From Pedobacter montanisoli (GTDB lineage: Bacteria > Bacteroidota > Bacteroidia > Sphingobacteriales > Sphingobacteriaceae), in assembly GCF_022809115.1 (NCBI RefSeq), contig NZ_JALGBH010000002.1:747543-811542 (forward strand): 64,000 bases of DNA, read 5' to 3'. Positions 40,161 to 48,903 of the stretch are shown in pieces. Position 1 is the stretch's first letter. Every line of letters begins with the position of its first letter. A program made the translations under genes and the position numbers. The notes under the pieces are model-generated. The model was not told the origin of the DNA. It ran no database searches and was given only the letters and a program-made list of their open reading frames with translations.

Positions 40161-40874
40161 ATGAGAAAAAATTTAATTAAAAGAAGCCTGTTATTAGGAG
40201 CATTATTCGCTCTGTTTGCTATTACTAATCTAAACGCTCAATCTAATGTTTTTAACCTGATCGTTAAAGAAGATCTGATGGATTGTGTAGGTGTAGCGCC
40301 TCAAAAATGCTATCAGGTAAAATATAGTAACAGTAAAGATTGGGAAGCATTTTATAGCCAGATTTCAGGTTTTAAATATGAGGAGGGGTATCGTTATACG
40401 TTAAAAGTAAGAAAAACACGTTTGCAAAATGTTCCTGCCGATGCTTCTTCTTATAATTACAAATTGGTAAGAGTTGTTAAAAAAGTAAAAATGAATGCTA
40501 ATCCTGCCAAAGGAAACAGCATGCTTACCTATATAACTGATCACACCTGGAAATTGATTAGACTGGATGGACGTGATCTTAAAGAAGTACAACCCACTAT
40601 TAATTTCGATTTTGATAAAAAAGGAATTTCAGGGCATGGGGGTTGTAACGGATTTTTTGGTAGCCTTGAACTTAAAAAAGATGAACTGACTTTTAGCAGG
40701 ATAGGAAGCACGTTAATGTACTGTGAAGGTGAGAAAAGTAAAGTTGAAGGCGAGTTTTTACATTCACTGGAAAAAGGACCATACAAGTTTGATGTTGCAG
40801 ACCAGACACTCAATTTTTATAAGGATAATAAATTGGTGATGATGTTTGCAAAGACAGAAAAGCAAAAGAAATAA
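40161..40874 (+). CDS. Exported DUF4377-META domain protein
   Basis: A 237-residue protein. Signal peptide (LLLGALFALFAITNLNAQ); N-terminal DUF4377-like region (FNLIVKEDLMDCVGVAPQKCYQVKY, GYRYTLKVRK); C-terminal META domain (about 125-230) with HTWKLIRLDG, ISGHGGCNGFFG and TLMYCEGEKSKVEGEFLHSLEKGPYKF. META domains occur in heat-shock protein HslJ and other secreted proteins; the role is structural or protective and unproven. Conserved Cys pairs in both domains suggest periplasmic disulfides. Monocistronic, followed by a repeat- and hairpin-rich spacer. Confidence 0.85.
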   Translation: MRKNLIKRSLLLGALFALFAITNLNAQSNVFNLIVKEDLMDCVGVAPQKCYQVKYSNSKDWEAFYSQISGFKYEEGYRYTLKVRKTRLQNVPADASSYNYKLVRVVKKVKMNANPAKGNSMLTYITDHTWKLIRLDGRDLKEVQPTINFDFDKKGISGHGGCNGFFGSLELKKDELTFSRIGSTLMYCEGEKSKVEGEFLHSLEKGPYKFDVADQTLNFYKDNKLVMMFAKTEKQKK

Positions 40875-40881
40875 ACCCAAG

Positions 40882-40990
40882 CTGCCTAAAGGTAGTAATG
40901 TTAATTGAGCTCATCGAAATAGGCATAAATTATAAAAAGAGTTTCGATAGGCTTTGCTTGAGATAGAATACTGCCTATATAGGCAGTTTT
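40882..40990 (+). terminator. Hairpin cluster ending in an intrinsic terminator
   Basis: The spacer after the META gene holds CTGCCTAAAGGTAG (40882-40895), a partial ATCGAAA/TTTCGAT pair (40913-40948), and the palindrome ACTGCCTATATAGGCAGT (40970-40987) followed by seven Ts. The last is a good terminator; the ATCGAAA/TTTCGAT part looks like a fragment of a dispersed palindromic element. Confidence 0.65.
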
Positions 40991-41095
40991 TTTATGCTTC
41001 TTATTTTATGATTAGAGGCTCGAATATAAATCTCAAAGAATTACATTTTAGGGTAATTTTGTAGCATTAAATAGATTAAAGCACAGTATTTCTCG

Positions 41096-41103
41096 TAGCT
41101 TTG
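41096..41103 (+). promoter_or_regulatory. -7 box upstream of the SCO1-like gene
   Basis: TAGCTTTG matches TAnnTTTG; predicted start near 41109, 15 nt before the ATG. A second match, TAATTTTG (41054-41061), lies further upstream. Confidence 0.45.
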
Positions 41104-41123
41104 CTCTATCAAAAGAAATTCAT

Positions 41124-41765
41124 ATGAAAAGAACTGTAATCTCATTATGGGCTTTGTGCTTTTTGTTCCTTTTTTCGTGCAGTAATGAAAAAAAACTGCC
41201 AATCTTTGGCGAGCGCAGTGTTAAAATTGTAAAAGGAACTGATGGAATTGATAGGATAGATACGGTTTACAAGACCGTTCCTGATTTTAAATTTCTTAAC
41301 CAAGACAGTGTTTACATTACACAGGATGATTTTAAAGGGAAGATCTATGTAACTGATTTCTTTTTTACTTCATGTTCAACTATTTGCCCAGTAATGCACC
41401 GTAACTTGAAAGAGGTTTATGAAAAATTTAAAAGCAATCCAGAGGTTATGTTCTTATCACATACAATTGATTTTAAATACGATAAACCTTCGGTACTGAA
41501 AAAATATGCTCAAAAGCTAGGTGTAGATACCAAGAAATGGGAATTTGTTTATGGCGATAAAGAAAGCGTTTACACGCTGGCAGAAAAAGATTATCTGGTT
41601 GCCGTAAAAGAAGATAGTTCTGCAACTGATGGCTATATACATCAAGGTTGGTTGGTTCTGGTGGATAAACATAGACGTTTAAGAGGTGCCTACGACGGAA
41701 CAAAAAGCGAAGAAGTAGCTAAATTAGAGAAAGATATCGCTATCTTATTGGCAGAAAAAGAATAA
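41124..41765 (+). CDS. SCO1/SenC-family lipoprotein
   Basis: A 213-residue lipoprotein (lipobox FLFSC19) with the copper/thiol motif C84-S-T-I-C88-P in FFTSCSTICPVMH and the third ligand His in GYIHQGWLVLVD, so the copper-binding set is complete. Thioredoxin-like fold; functions in copper delivery to the CuA centre of cytochrome c oxidase or as a thiol oxidoreductase. A cytochrome c gene follows 2 bp later, pointing to respiratory oxidase assembly. Confidence 0.93.
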   Translation: MKRTVISLWALCFLFLFSCSNEKKLPIFGERSVKIVKGTDGIDRIDTVYKTVPDFKFLNQDSVYITQDDFKGKIYVTDFFFTSCSTICPVMHRNLKEVYEKFKSNPEVMFLSHTIDFKYDKPSVLKKYAQKLGVDTKKWEFVYGDKESVYTLAEKDYLVAVKEDSSATDGYIHQGWLVLVDKHRRLRGAYDGTKSEEVAKLEKDIAILLAEKE

Positions 41766-41767
41766 AA

Positions 41768-42190
41768 ATGCGTAAATACATTTTAGCAATTGTTTTTTCC
41801 TTACTGATAGGCAGCATTATTTTATCCTGTCAGGATGAAGGACAGATTGAACAAGCCAAGTATTTAACGGGGGGAAAGGACCTTTACAAGCTGCATTGCC
41901 AGAATTGTCATGGCGAAAACGGGGAAGGTTTAGGAGAGCTTGCTCCGCCACTTACCGATAGCGTTTTTCTGGCTGAACATAAACAAAAACTGGCCTGCTA
42001 TATTAAAAACGGCTTAAGTGACACCATAACTGTTAATGACGTAAAGTATGATGGCAAAATGCCCGGGTTTAAACAATTGAATGATATAGATATAGCTAAG
42101 CTCATTGTTTATATTACCAATTCATTTGGCCATAAGCAGGGCATGTACAAATATGAGCAGGTAGCAGCCGATCTACAGAACTGCAAATGA
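41768..42190 (+). CDS. Class I cytochrome c lipoprotein
   Basis: A 140-residue protein with a lipoprotein signal (IGSIILSC21), the haem-binding C44-Q-N-C47-H48 motif in LHCQNCHGENGEG, and a distal Met98 in GKMPGFKQL. The C-terminal helix (DIDIAKLIVYITNSFG) packs on the haem. It is co-transcribed with the SCO1-like gene, supporting a role as an electron carrier to a terminal oxidase on the outer face of the inner membrane. Confidence 0.93.
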   Translation: MRKYILAIVFSLLIGSIILSCQDEGQIEQAKYLTGGKDLYKLHCQNCHGENGEGLGELAPPLTDSVFLAEHKQKLACYIKNGLSDTITVNDVKYDGKMPGFKQLNDIDIAKLIVYITNSFGHKQGMYKYEQVAADLQNCK

Positions 42191-42211
42191 TGATTACCGG
42201 CTAAAAATTAA

Positions 42212-42219
42212 TATTTTTG
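42212..42219 (+). promoter_or_regulatory. -7 box upstream of the pseudouridine synthase gene
   Basis: TATTTTTG matches TAnnTTTG; predicted transcription start near 42225, 15 nt before the TTG start codon. Confidence 0.45.
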
Positions 42220-42239
42220 CATTCTAATTTTCTTAAACA

Positions 42240-42965
42240 TTGAAATATCCGCATTTTAAAGACTTAATTTTATTTGAAAATCAAGATTATATTGTTGTAA
42301 ATAAACCACCTTTTGTAGCTTCTTTAGATGAAAGAGGGGCTTCGGGAGCTGGAGAAGTAAATATTTTACGTTTAGCCAAGCAATATATAGCAGATGCACA
42401 GATCTGTCACCGTTTAGATAAAGAAACTTCGGGCGCTATGGTCATCGCCAAAAATCCTGAGGCTTATCGCTCTTTATCTATACAATTTGAAAAACGTAGG
42501 GTAAATAAGACCTATCACGCTATTGTAGATGGTCAGTTCCAATTTGATAATCTGCTGGTAGATCTGCCTATTTTAAATGAAGGTAATAAAAATGTAACCA
42601 TTGACAGGGCGGAAGGTAAACGAGCCGAAACTTATTTCAATTCGCTTAAATACTATAAACACTATACATTGGTTGAGTGCAAACCTATAACGGGTCGTAT
42701 GCACCAGATCCGTATCCACCTCGCTACACAAAGAGCTGCCATTTGTGGCGATAGCATGTATAGAGGTAAACCTGTATATTTATCTAACATCAAAAGAGGT
42801 TATAAGCTTACAGATGAGGAAGAACAACCTATTATGAAGAGATTTGCTTTACATGCAAGAAGAATAGTCTTTAAAGGCTTGGATGGAAACGATATTGAAA
42901 TAGAAGCACCTTACCCTAAAGACTTTGCCACGCTCTTAAAATTGTTAGACAAATTCGATGCGTAA
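42240..42965 (+). CDS. RluA-family RNA pseudouridine synthase
   Basis: A 241-residue enzyme that isomerises uridine in rRNA or tRNA. Catalytic Asp60 in ICHRLDKETSGAMV, then KRRVNKTYHAIVDG, VECKPITGRMHQIRIHLA and FALHARRIVF are all family motifs. It lacks an S4 domain, so it resembles RluA/TruC types. The start codon is TTG at 42240 (giving MKYPHFKDLILFENQDYIVVNKP, the canonical beginning); no ATG fits. Target site unknown. Confidence 0.9.
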   Translation: MKYPHFKDLILFENQDYIVVNKPPFVASLDERGASGAGEVNILRLAKQYIADAQICHRLDKETSGAMVIAKNPEAYRSLSIQFEKRRVNKTYHAIVDGQFQFDNLLVDLPILNEGNKNVTIDRAEGKRAETYFNSLKYYKHYTLVECKPITGRMHQIRIHLATQRAAICGDSMYRGKPVYLSNIKRGYKLTDEEEQPIMKRFALHARRIVFKGLDGNDIEIEAPYPKDFATLLKLLDKFDA

Positions 42966-42979
42966 TCGGCTGAAATAAA

Positions 42980-42986
42980 AAGGAGA
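42980..42986 (+). promoter_or_regulatory. Shine-Dalgarno sequence of the ClC gene
   Basis: AAGGAGA ends 4 nt before the ATG at 42991, a clear motif in a genome that mostly lacks them. Confidence 0.55.
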
Positions 42987-42990
42987 ACAT

Positions 42991-44790
42991 ATGCAGACCA
43001 GGTTAGTAACTTTTTTAGATCATTTAAATAATTATAGGAAATCAAAGATCTCTAACCGCAATTTTCTTGTCGTTGTCTCTATTCTGGTTGGTATTATGGC
43101 GGGTTTGGCGGCTGCATTGCTCAAAACCCTTACCCATCATATAGAACATTTTCTGCAGAACGATTTGCATTGGCAATATAAATACTATTTATACTTCCTG
43201 TTTCCCGGTATTGGTATTTTCTTATCGGTATTGTACGTGCGTAAATTTATACGCAAAGGAAAATTTGAAACAGGCCTAACGCCTTTGTTATATACGATTT
43301 CAAAGAAATCAAGTAATGTAGAACCGCATAATAGTTATTCGCAGATTATAACGGCTGCATTAACCGTGGGTTTTGGTGGCTCAACCGGATTGGAAGCTCC
43401 TATTGTTACCAGCGGTGCTTCTATTGGCTCAACTCTTGGCCGTTATCTGGGCTTAAGTTACCGTGAAATTACCATGTTACTGGCCTGCGGTGCCGCTGCC
43501 GGTATTGCCGGAGCATTTAACAGCCCTGTAGCAGGAATAGTTTTTGCCATAGAAATCCTTTTACCTGAGTTTACTATTCCGGCCTTTATTCCTTTATTGC
43601 TTTCGGCAGCTACAGCATCTGTAGTAGCCCAGGTTTTTTATAAAGAACAATTGTTTTATCTGGTAACACAGGGTTGGGAAATGAAAGCGCTGCTTTTCTA
43701 TGTCTTACTTGCAGTGCTTATAGGTTTGTACTCTATTTATTTTGGTAAGGCCAATCATCTGGTTAAAGGTCTTTTTTATAAGATTAAAAACCCTTACCGG
43801 AAAGTTATGGTAGGGGGTATTGGTTTAGGTGTTCTGGTATTTTTGTTTCCTACTTTATATGGCGAAGGCTACCTAACCATTAAAGAACTATTAATGGGTA
43901 ATTACAATACAGTGGTATCTAACAGTATTTTTGCTGATTATGGCAATTTTCCTATTGTGATTATCCTTTTTACAGTAGCTACCATTTTTGCTAAATCTTT
44001 TGCTACCCTGTTTACGCTTGGCGCAGGAGGAAATGGTGGAATATTTGCCCCTAGTTTAATTATAGGAGGTTTAATAGGCTTTATAATGGCTTATACAATT
44101 AATCTGTCTGGTTTGGCCCAAGTGAATACTGCCAACTTTATCGTAGCAGGTATGGCTGCTGCTTTAGGATCTATAATGCATGCGCCTTTAACAGGTATAT
44201 TCCTGATAGCTGAAATAACCGGCGGTTATATATTAATGGTGCCCTTAATGATCACCACTGCTTTGGCTTACCTTATTAATCGTAGTGTAAACAAATATTC
44301 AATTTACACCAAACCTCTTGCAGAGAAAGGCGAATTATCTCACTATGAAGATAAAGATACTACAGTGCTCAATATGATCAAACTTAAGTATCTGGTGCAA
44401 AGAGAAGGTCTTACTTTAAATATTGATGAGTCTATAACCGATAAAATCTCGGATATGGTTGCTGCTAAACAAAGTGTGTTTGCTGTACTAAATGCCGAAG
44501 ATGAATTAATGGGACTGGTTTTTTTAAATGATGCGCTCAATGCCATGTTCAGTGCAGACGGAAAAGAAAATGAAAAACAGATCAGTGTTAAAAAATTACT
44601 GAATAAGCCCGAAGTAGTATTGAATGCAGAAACCGATTTGAAAAAGGTGTTAAATCAAATGGACATCTCAGGTTACAATAACCTGCCTGTGGTGGACGAA
44701 GGCAATAAATTTATGGGCTTTGTAGCTAAATCGCAGATTTTCAATAAATACAGAGCTTTACTTGCTCGTATGGCCGATTATATGAGTTAA
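42991..44790 (+). CDS. ClC-type chloride channel/transporter with CBS domains
   Basis: A 599-residue protein: the ClC membrane core (about 20-440) with filter segments GFGGSTGLEAPIVTSGASIGS, GIAGAFNSPVAGIVFAIEILL and LGAGGNGGIFAPSLIIGGLIGF, then a cytosolic CBS pair (about 470-590; SVFAVLNAEDELMGLVFLND and NNLPVVDEGNKFMGFVAKS). The gating Glu is present, as GLEAP rather than GREGP. It may be an H+/Cl- exchanger or a channel. It lies 25 bp after the pseudouridine synthase gene. The convergent NtrC-type regulator follows beyond a shared terminator. Confidence 0.93.
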   Translation: MQTRLVTFLDHLNNYRKSKISNRNFLVVVSILVGIMAGLAAALLKTLTHHIEHFLQNDLHWQYKYYLYFLFPGIGIFLSVLYVRKFIRKGKFETGLTPLLYTISKKSSNVEPHNSYSQIITAALTVGFGGSTGLEAPIVTSGASIGSTLGRYLGLSYREITMLLACGAAAGIAGAFNSPVAGIVFAIEILLPEFTIPAFIPLLLSAATASVVAQVFYKEQLFYLVTQGWEMKALLFYVLLAVLIGLYSIYFGKANHLVKGLFYKIKNPYRKVMVGGIGLGVLVFLFPTLYGEGYLTIKELLMGNYNTVVSNSIFADYGNFPIVIILFTVATIFAKSFATLFTLGAGGNGGIFAPSLIIGGLIGFIMAYTINLSGLAQVNTANFIVAGMAAALGSIMHAPLTGIFLIAEITGGYILMVPLMITTALAYLINRSVNKYSIYTKPLAEKGELSHYEDKDTTVLNMIKLKYLVQREGLTLNIDESITDKISDMVAAKQSVFAVLNAEDELMGLVFLNDALNAMFSADGKENEKQISVKKLLNKPEVVLNAETDLKKVLNQMDISGYNNLPVVDEGNKFMGFVAKSQIFNKYRALLARMADYMS

Positions 44791-44844
44791 AAAAGCCCTA
44801 CTTTTACAATCCTTAAGATAGAATCGACTTAGTAAGGCTTTTTT
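44789..44844. terminator. Bidirectional terminator between ClC and the NtrC-type regulator
   Basis: AAAAAAGCC-C-TACT and AGTA-A-GGCTTTTTT pair with one mismatch across a 28-nt loop; A and T runs at each edge serve both convergent genes. Confidence 0.55.
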
Positions 44845-44854
44845 CATTAATTGA

Positions 44855-46258
44855 TTAATCGTTTCTTTTCAGTCCAAATTTTTCTATTTTACTGTAAAGG
44901 TGACTTCTTTGAATATCAATCTCATCAGCTGTTTTAGATACATTCCAGTTGTTCTTTTCCAACTTAAATTTGATGAACTCTTTTTCTGCATGGTCTTTAT
45001 AGTCCTGAAAATTGGCAAAACTATCATAGTTTAAACCAACCGTTGCAGTATTGTTGCTTGATGTAGCCGAAGCATCAGAATTACTAGAATATGTTGTAGA
45101 AGATGGGTTGGCAAAAGCAACTACGTCATGTTCGGTAATTACTTTATCGCTTAAAATGATCAGTCTTTCGATCATGTTATGCAATTCTCTGATGTTACCT
45201 GTCCATGGTAATGCTTTTAAGGCATTCATACCGCCTTCGCTAATTTTCTTAACCGGCATGCCGTAATCTGCACAGATTTCGTCCAAGAAACTTTGTGCAA
45301 TTACAGGAATATCATCTACACGTTCGGTTAAATTAGGTACATGGATATTAATTACGTTTAAGCGATGGTAAAGATCCATCCTAAAATTGCCAGCTTCTAT
45401 TTCTTTAAGCAAATCTTTATTGGTAGCTGCCAATACTCTCACTTTAACTTCTATCTCTTTTTCGCCACCTACACGGGTAATTTTATTTTCCTGTAATGCT
45501 CTTAATACCTTAGCTTGGGCAGATAAGCTCATGTCGCCAATTTCATCTAAAAAGAGCGTACCACCGTTAGCCAGTTCAAACTTACCGATACGTTGTTTAA
45601 CCGCAGAAGTAAATGAACCTTTTTCATGTCCAAACAATTCACTTTCAATTAGTTCAGAAGGGATGGCCGCACAATTCACTTCAATCAACTGTCCATCGGC
45701 CCGGTTTGATTTTTCATGCAACCAGCGAGCTACCAGTTCTTTTCCGCTACCATTAGCACCTGTAATTAAAACACGGGCATCAGTAGGGGCTACGCGTTCA
45801 ATGGTTTCTTTGATACGGCTTATGGCATCAGAACCACCCAAAATTTCTCTGGTTTTGCTAACCTTACGCTTTAAAACTTTGGTTTCTGTAACTAAAGAGC
45901 CTCTGTCTAAACCATTTCTAACTGTAATTAAAAGACGGTTAAGATCAGGCGGTTTAGAAATGAAATCAAATGCACCTTTTTTACTGGCTTCAACAGCAGT
46001 TTCAACCGTTCCATGTCCGGAGATCATAATAAACGGCAGATCAGGTTTAATGGCCAAGGCTGTTTCCAGTACCTCAATACCATCCATTTTGTTCATTTTG
46101 ATGTCGCAAAGAACGAGGTCATAGTCATTCTTTTTAATCATTTCCAGGCCGTCTATGCCGTTATCGATGTCATCTACCTCGTAGTCTTCGTATTCTAAGA
46201 TCTCTCTCAGCGTGCTTCTAATAGCTCTTTCATCGTCAATTATAAGCAGTTTCGCCAT
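44855..46258 (-). CDS. Sigma-54-dependent response regulator, NtrC family
   Basis: A 467-residue three-domain regulator. Receiver domain (1-120) with D8-D9 and phospho-acceptor D52 (LVLCDIKM); AAA+ domain (about 140-380) with Walker A ITGANGSGKE, Walker B GGTLFLDEIGD and RVLAATNKDLL; Fis-type HTH at the C-terminus (NNWNVSKTADEIDIQRSHLYSKIEKFGL). The sigma-54 contact loop reads GSFTSA instead of the usual GAFTGA, keeping the key Phe-Thr. A Ser/Thr/Asn-rich linker (about 395-425) joins the last two domains. No cognate kinase gene is adjacent. No convincing sigma-54 promoter was found in the window. Confidence 0.93.
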   Translation of the reverse strand: MAKLLIIDDERAIRSTLREILEYEDYEVDDIDNGIDGLEMIKKNDYDLVLCDIKMNKMDGIEVLETALAIKPDLPFIMISGHGTVETAVEASKKGAFDFISKPPDLNRLLITVRNGLDRGSLVTETKVLKRKVSKTREILGGSDAISRIKETIERVAPTDARVLITGANGSGKELVARWLHEKSNRADGQLIEVNCAAIPSELIESELFGHEKGSFTSAVKQRIGKFELANGGTLFLDEIGDMSLSAQAKVLRALQENKITRVGGEKEIEVKVRVLAATNKDLLKEIEAGNFRMDLYHRLNVINIHVPNLTERVDDIPVIAQSFLDEICADYGMPVKKISEGGMNALKALPWTGNIRELHNMIERLIILSDKVITEHDVVAFANPSSTTYSSNSDASATSSNNTATVGLNYDSFANFQDYKDHAEKEFIKFKLEKNNWNVSKTADEIDIQRSHLYSKIEKFGLKRND

Positions 46259-46282
46259 ATGTATTAAACTTTAGTTCTATTG

Positions 46283-46290
46283 CGAATATA
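46283..46290 (-). promoter_or_regulatory. -7-like box of the NtrC-type regulator gene
   Basis: TATATTCG on the minus strand, one mismatch from TAnnTTTG; the same sequence occurs on the plus strand at 46870-46877 upstream of lgt. Confidence 0.4.
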
Positions 46291-46370
46291 TTACTTTTTG
46301 TTAAAATGTATATTTTTTTATACAATTTTAACTTGCTTCAAGAGAAGGGTTGGGATAATCAAAAGAAAAA

Positions 46371-46736
46371 TGCAAGCCTGTAAGCCGGGTTCTGTATTTC
46401 AGTATTGAAATTTCTATCATTAATCTAGTATAAATGTTGCCATTTACATCAAACGACCTACCCACTAACATCGAACGAGCAGCCCTACATGCGTTAGCCT
46501 ATTTGGTCTTTCAATTCCCGGGGTTTACCAAAACGTTAATCACTTAACGAGATCGTGAGCTCTTACCTCACGTTTTCACCCTTACCTCGGTAAACCGTGG
46601 CGGTATCATTTCTGTGGCACTTTCCATAATCCAGGTTTTCATTCCTGAACCTCTTCCCGTTAGGAAGCGAGATGCTCTGTATTGCCCGGACTTTCCTCTT
46701 TTCCGTAAAAACGGAACAGCGATAGAACGGCTTGCA
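46371..46736 (-). ncRNA. rnpB: RNase P RNA
   Basis: The minus strand shows the ribozyme from end to end: 5' TGCAAGCCGTTCTATCGC, the universal GAGGAAAGTCCGGGC (P4 5' strand and CR-I), GGAAAGTGCCACAGAAA, the GTGAAAACGTGAGGTAAGAGCTC region, and the 3' ACAGAACCCGGCTTACAGGCTTGCA (P4 3' strand). The terminal TGCAAGCC/GGCTTGCA pair forms helix P1, which fixes both ends; length is 366 nt, normal for type A. It cleaves 5' leaders from pre-tRNAs. A -7 box lies exactly 6 nt upstream. Confidence 0.96.
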
Positions 46737-46741
46737 TTGTA

Positions 46742-46749
46742 CAAAGTTA
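46742..46749 (-). promoter_or_regulatory. rnpB promoter -7 box
   Basis: TAACTTTG on the minus strand, a full TAnnTTTG match, ends 6 nt before the rnpB 5' end set by helix P1. It calibrates the box-to-start distance used elsewhere in this annotation. Confidence 0.65.
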
Positions 46750-46894
46750 AGGTTTATAATTTAAAACCCTACGATTTTGAATTGATCATGCTCATAATTT
46801 ATCATTCTGAAAGCCTCCCTCTGTTAATAAAAACAGGCAAATAAGTGATAAAAACTGCATAGAGTTTCCTATATTCGCTAAAACTTAATTAAGC

Positions 46895-48049
46895 ATGTTT
46901 CCAACCGTATCGCACTTTATTTCCTATCTGTTTGGTATAAATATTCCTTTGCCATTCAATACTTTCGGTGTATTTGTAGCTTTGGCTTTTGTTGCTGCCT
47001 ATTGGGCTTTTACACAAGAGTTAAAACGTAAAGAAGCACTGGGTATATTAAAACCACTCAAAAAAACAGTAACTATTGGTACACCTGTTTCAACTATGGA
47101 AATGGTTTCTAATGGTTTCTTTGGTTTTATTATAGGTTATAAACTTATTGATGCCCTGCTTAATTATAAACTGTTTGTTGCAGATACGCAATCCTTTATT
47201 TTATCGGGCAGGGGAAATCTTTTAGGCGGGATTGCTTTAGCAGCTCTTTTTGTGTACTGGGCTTATAAAGAAAAGGAAAAAACAAAATTAACCAAACCCA
47301 AAACCACAGAAGTTACCGTACATCCTTATGAAGTAATGAGCAGTATGGTGGTATGGGCTGCTGTTTTTGGTTTTTTAGGCGCTAAAGTATTTGATAATCT
47401 GGAACATTGGGACAGTTTTGTACAAGATCCTATAGGCGGATTACTTTCTTTTAGCGGTTTGACCTTTTATGGAGGTTTGATTTGTGGGGGTGCTGCCGTA
47501 TTATATATTGCCAATAAGTATGGTATAAAGCCTTTACATATGTTAGATGTGGGTGCACCGGGAATGATGTTGGCTTATAGCGTAGGGCGTATAGGTTGTC
47601 ATTTATCTGGTGATGGCGATTGGGGTATTGTCAATTTACATCCTAAACCTTTTTCGTGGTTACCAGATTGGGCATGGGCTTATACTTATCCAAATAACGT
47701 TGCTGGCGAGGGTGTTCCTATAGAGGGCTGTATAGGCAGATACTGTAATGTATTGCCTAATCCTGTTTACCCTACACCTTTATATGAGATTATTGCAGCT
47801 TTTATCATCTTTTTAATTCTTTGGAAATTAAGAAAACGTATTCAGATACCGGGTATCATGTTTGGTATTTACCTGATGTTTGCCGGAGTAGAACGTTTTT
47901 TCATAGAACTGATCAGGGTAAACTCTAAATACAGAATAGGCGATCTTTCATTTACACAGGCAGAATTGATTTCGGTTATTTTATTTATTGCCGGTTTATT
48001 GATGGTTTATTTCTCGGTAAGAAACAAAGAAAAACTGGCTAAATACTAA
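46895..48049 (+). CDS. lgt: Prolipoprotein diacylglyceryl transferase
   Basis: A 384-residue inner-membrane enzyme that adds diacylglycerol to the lipobox Cys of prolipoproteins. Lgt signatures: LTFYGGLICGGAAVLYI and MLAYSVGRIGCHLSGDGDWG (family GRxxCxxxGDxxG with the essential Arg), then PTPLYEIIAAFIIFLILW and GIYLMFAGVERFFIELIRVNSKY. It is longer than E. coli Lgt (291) through insertions, usual in Bacteroidota. A TATATTCG box lies at 46870. It begins 158 bp after rnpB and is followed 2 bp later by the monophosphatase gene. Several lipoproteins in the window (SCO1, cytochrome c) depend on it. Confidence 0.92.
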   Translation: MFPTVSHFISYLFGINIPLPFNTFGVFVALAFVAAYWAFTQELKRKEALGILKPLKKTVTIGTPVSTMEMVSNGFFGFIIGYKLIDALLNYKLFVADTQSFILSGRGNLLGGIALAALFVYWAYKEKEKTKLTKPKTTEVTVHPYEVMSSMVVWAAVFGFLGAKVFDNLEHWDSFVQDPIGGLLSFSGLTFYGGLICGGAAVLYIANKYGIKPLHMLDVGAPGMMLAYSVGRIGCHLSGDGDWGIVNLHPKPFSWLPDWAWAYTYPNNVAGEGVPIEGCIGRYCNVLPNPVYPTPLYEIIAAFIIFLILWKLRKRIQIPGIMFGIYLMFAGVERFFIELIRVNSKYRIGDLSFTQAELISVILFIAGLLMVYFSVRNKEKLAKY

Positions 48050-48051
48050 GC

Positions 48052-48846
48052 ATGGATTACGAACTGATTTGCAATAAGGTTATAGCTATAGCCCGTTTAA
48101 CCGGAAATTTCATTAGAAAGGAAGCCATGTCTTTTGATATGGCTGCTATAGAATATAAGGGTTTAAACGATCTGGTTTCGTATGTAGATAAAAATGCTGA
48201 GAAGCAACTGGTTAAAAACCTGAAAAAGATTTTACCGGGCGCAGGTTTTATTACAGAAGAAGATACAGAAAACATATATAATAAAAGTTACACCTGGATA
48301 ATAGATCCTTTAGATGGTACCACTAATTTTATACATGGCATACCTACTTATTCTATCAGTATTGCTTTGTATGAAGAAGACAGGCCTGTAGTAGGGGTTG
48401 TGTATGAAATTAACCGGGGAGAAATGTTCTACTCTTATAAAGGCGCTCCGGCTTACCTAAATAACAAGGAAATTAGTGTTTCTAAAAATGCCTTATTGTC
48501 GCAATCTTTACTGGCTACCGGTTTTCCTTATTACCAGTTTGATAAGCAGCCAGAATACATTCGTTTGTTTACAGAAATGATGCAGAAATGCCATGGATTA
48601 AGACGAATTGGCTCTGCAGCAGTTGATTTGGTTTATGTAGCTTGTGGTAGGTTTGACGGCTATTTTGAGTATAATCTAAATGCTTATGATGTGGCTGCAG
48701 GTGCTTTTATTGTGCAGCAGGCAGGCGGGGTGGTGACCAATTTTTCGGGCGGAAATGAAATATTTAATGCCAGAGAAGTTCTCGCTTCAAACGGATTGGT
48801 AACCGCCGAAATATTAGAAACCATAAAGAAACATTTCGGGTCATAA
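48052..48846 (+). CDS. Inositol monophosphatase-family phosphatase
   Basis: A 264-residue Mg2+-dependent phosphatase. Metal-binding motifs: GFITEEDTEN (Glu), WIIDPLDGTTNFIHGIPTYSISIA (the DPLDGT signature) and NAYDVAAGAFIVQQAGG (the C-terminal WDxAAG-like motif, here YDVAAG). Members hydrolyse inositol phosphate, 3'-phosphoadenosine phosphate or fructose 1,6-bisphosphate; the E. coli homologue SuhB also acts in rRNA transcription. Co-transcribed with lgt. Confidence 0.92.
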   Translation: MDYELICNKVIAIARLTGNFIRKEAMSFDMAAIEYKGLNDLVSYVDKNAEKQLVKNLKKILPGAGFITEEDTENIYNKSYTWIIDPLDGTTNFIHGIPTYSISIALYEEDRPVVGVVYEINRGEMFYSYKGAPAYLNNKEISVSKNALLSQSLLATGFPYYQFDKQPEYIRLFTEMMQKCHGLRRIGSAAVDLVYVACGRFDGYFEYNLNAYDVAAGAFIVQQAGGVVTNFSGGNEIFNAREVLASNGLVTAEILETIKKHFGS

Positions 48847-48848
48847 AA

Positions 48849-48879
48849 AAAGCTACCTGAAACTTATTCAAATAGCTTT
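48849..48879. terminator. Hairpin between convergent genes
   Basis: AAAGCTA (48849-48855) pairs with TAGCTTT (48873-48879) across a 17-nt loop, with an A-run on the left. Moderately stable; probably serves both convergent transcripts. Confidence 0.45.
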
Positions 48880-48903
48880 CTTATTGAAAATTAACCTAAT
48901 AAA

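Noticed and set aside
42190-42240. A possible sigma-54 promoter (GG...GC) upstream of the pseudouridine synthase gene
   Set aside because: The GG and GC doublets are about 20 bp apart instead of the required 10.
45387-46124. A 245-codon open frame antisense to the NtrC-type regulator gene
   Set aside because: It lies wholly inside a well-supported gene, has a Ser/Leu-rich composition typical of a shadow frame, and no domain.
46614-46844. A 76-codon open frame overlapping rnpB
   Set aside because: Most of it is antisense to the conserved RNase P RNA core; the encoded sequence resembles no protein.
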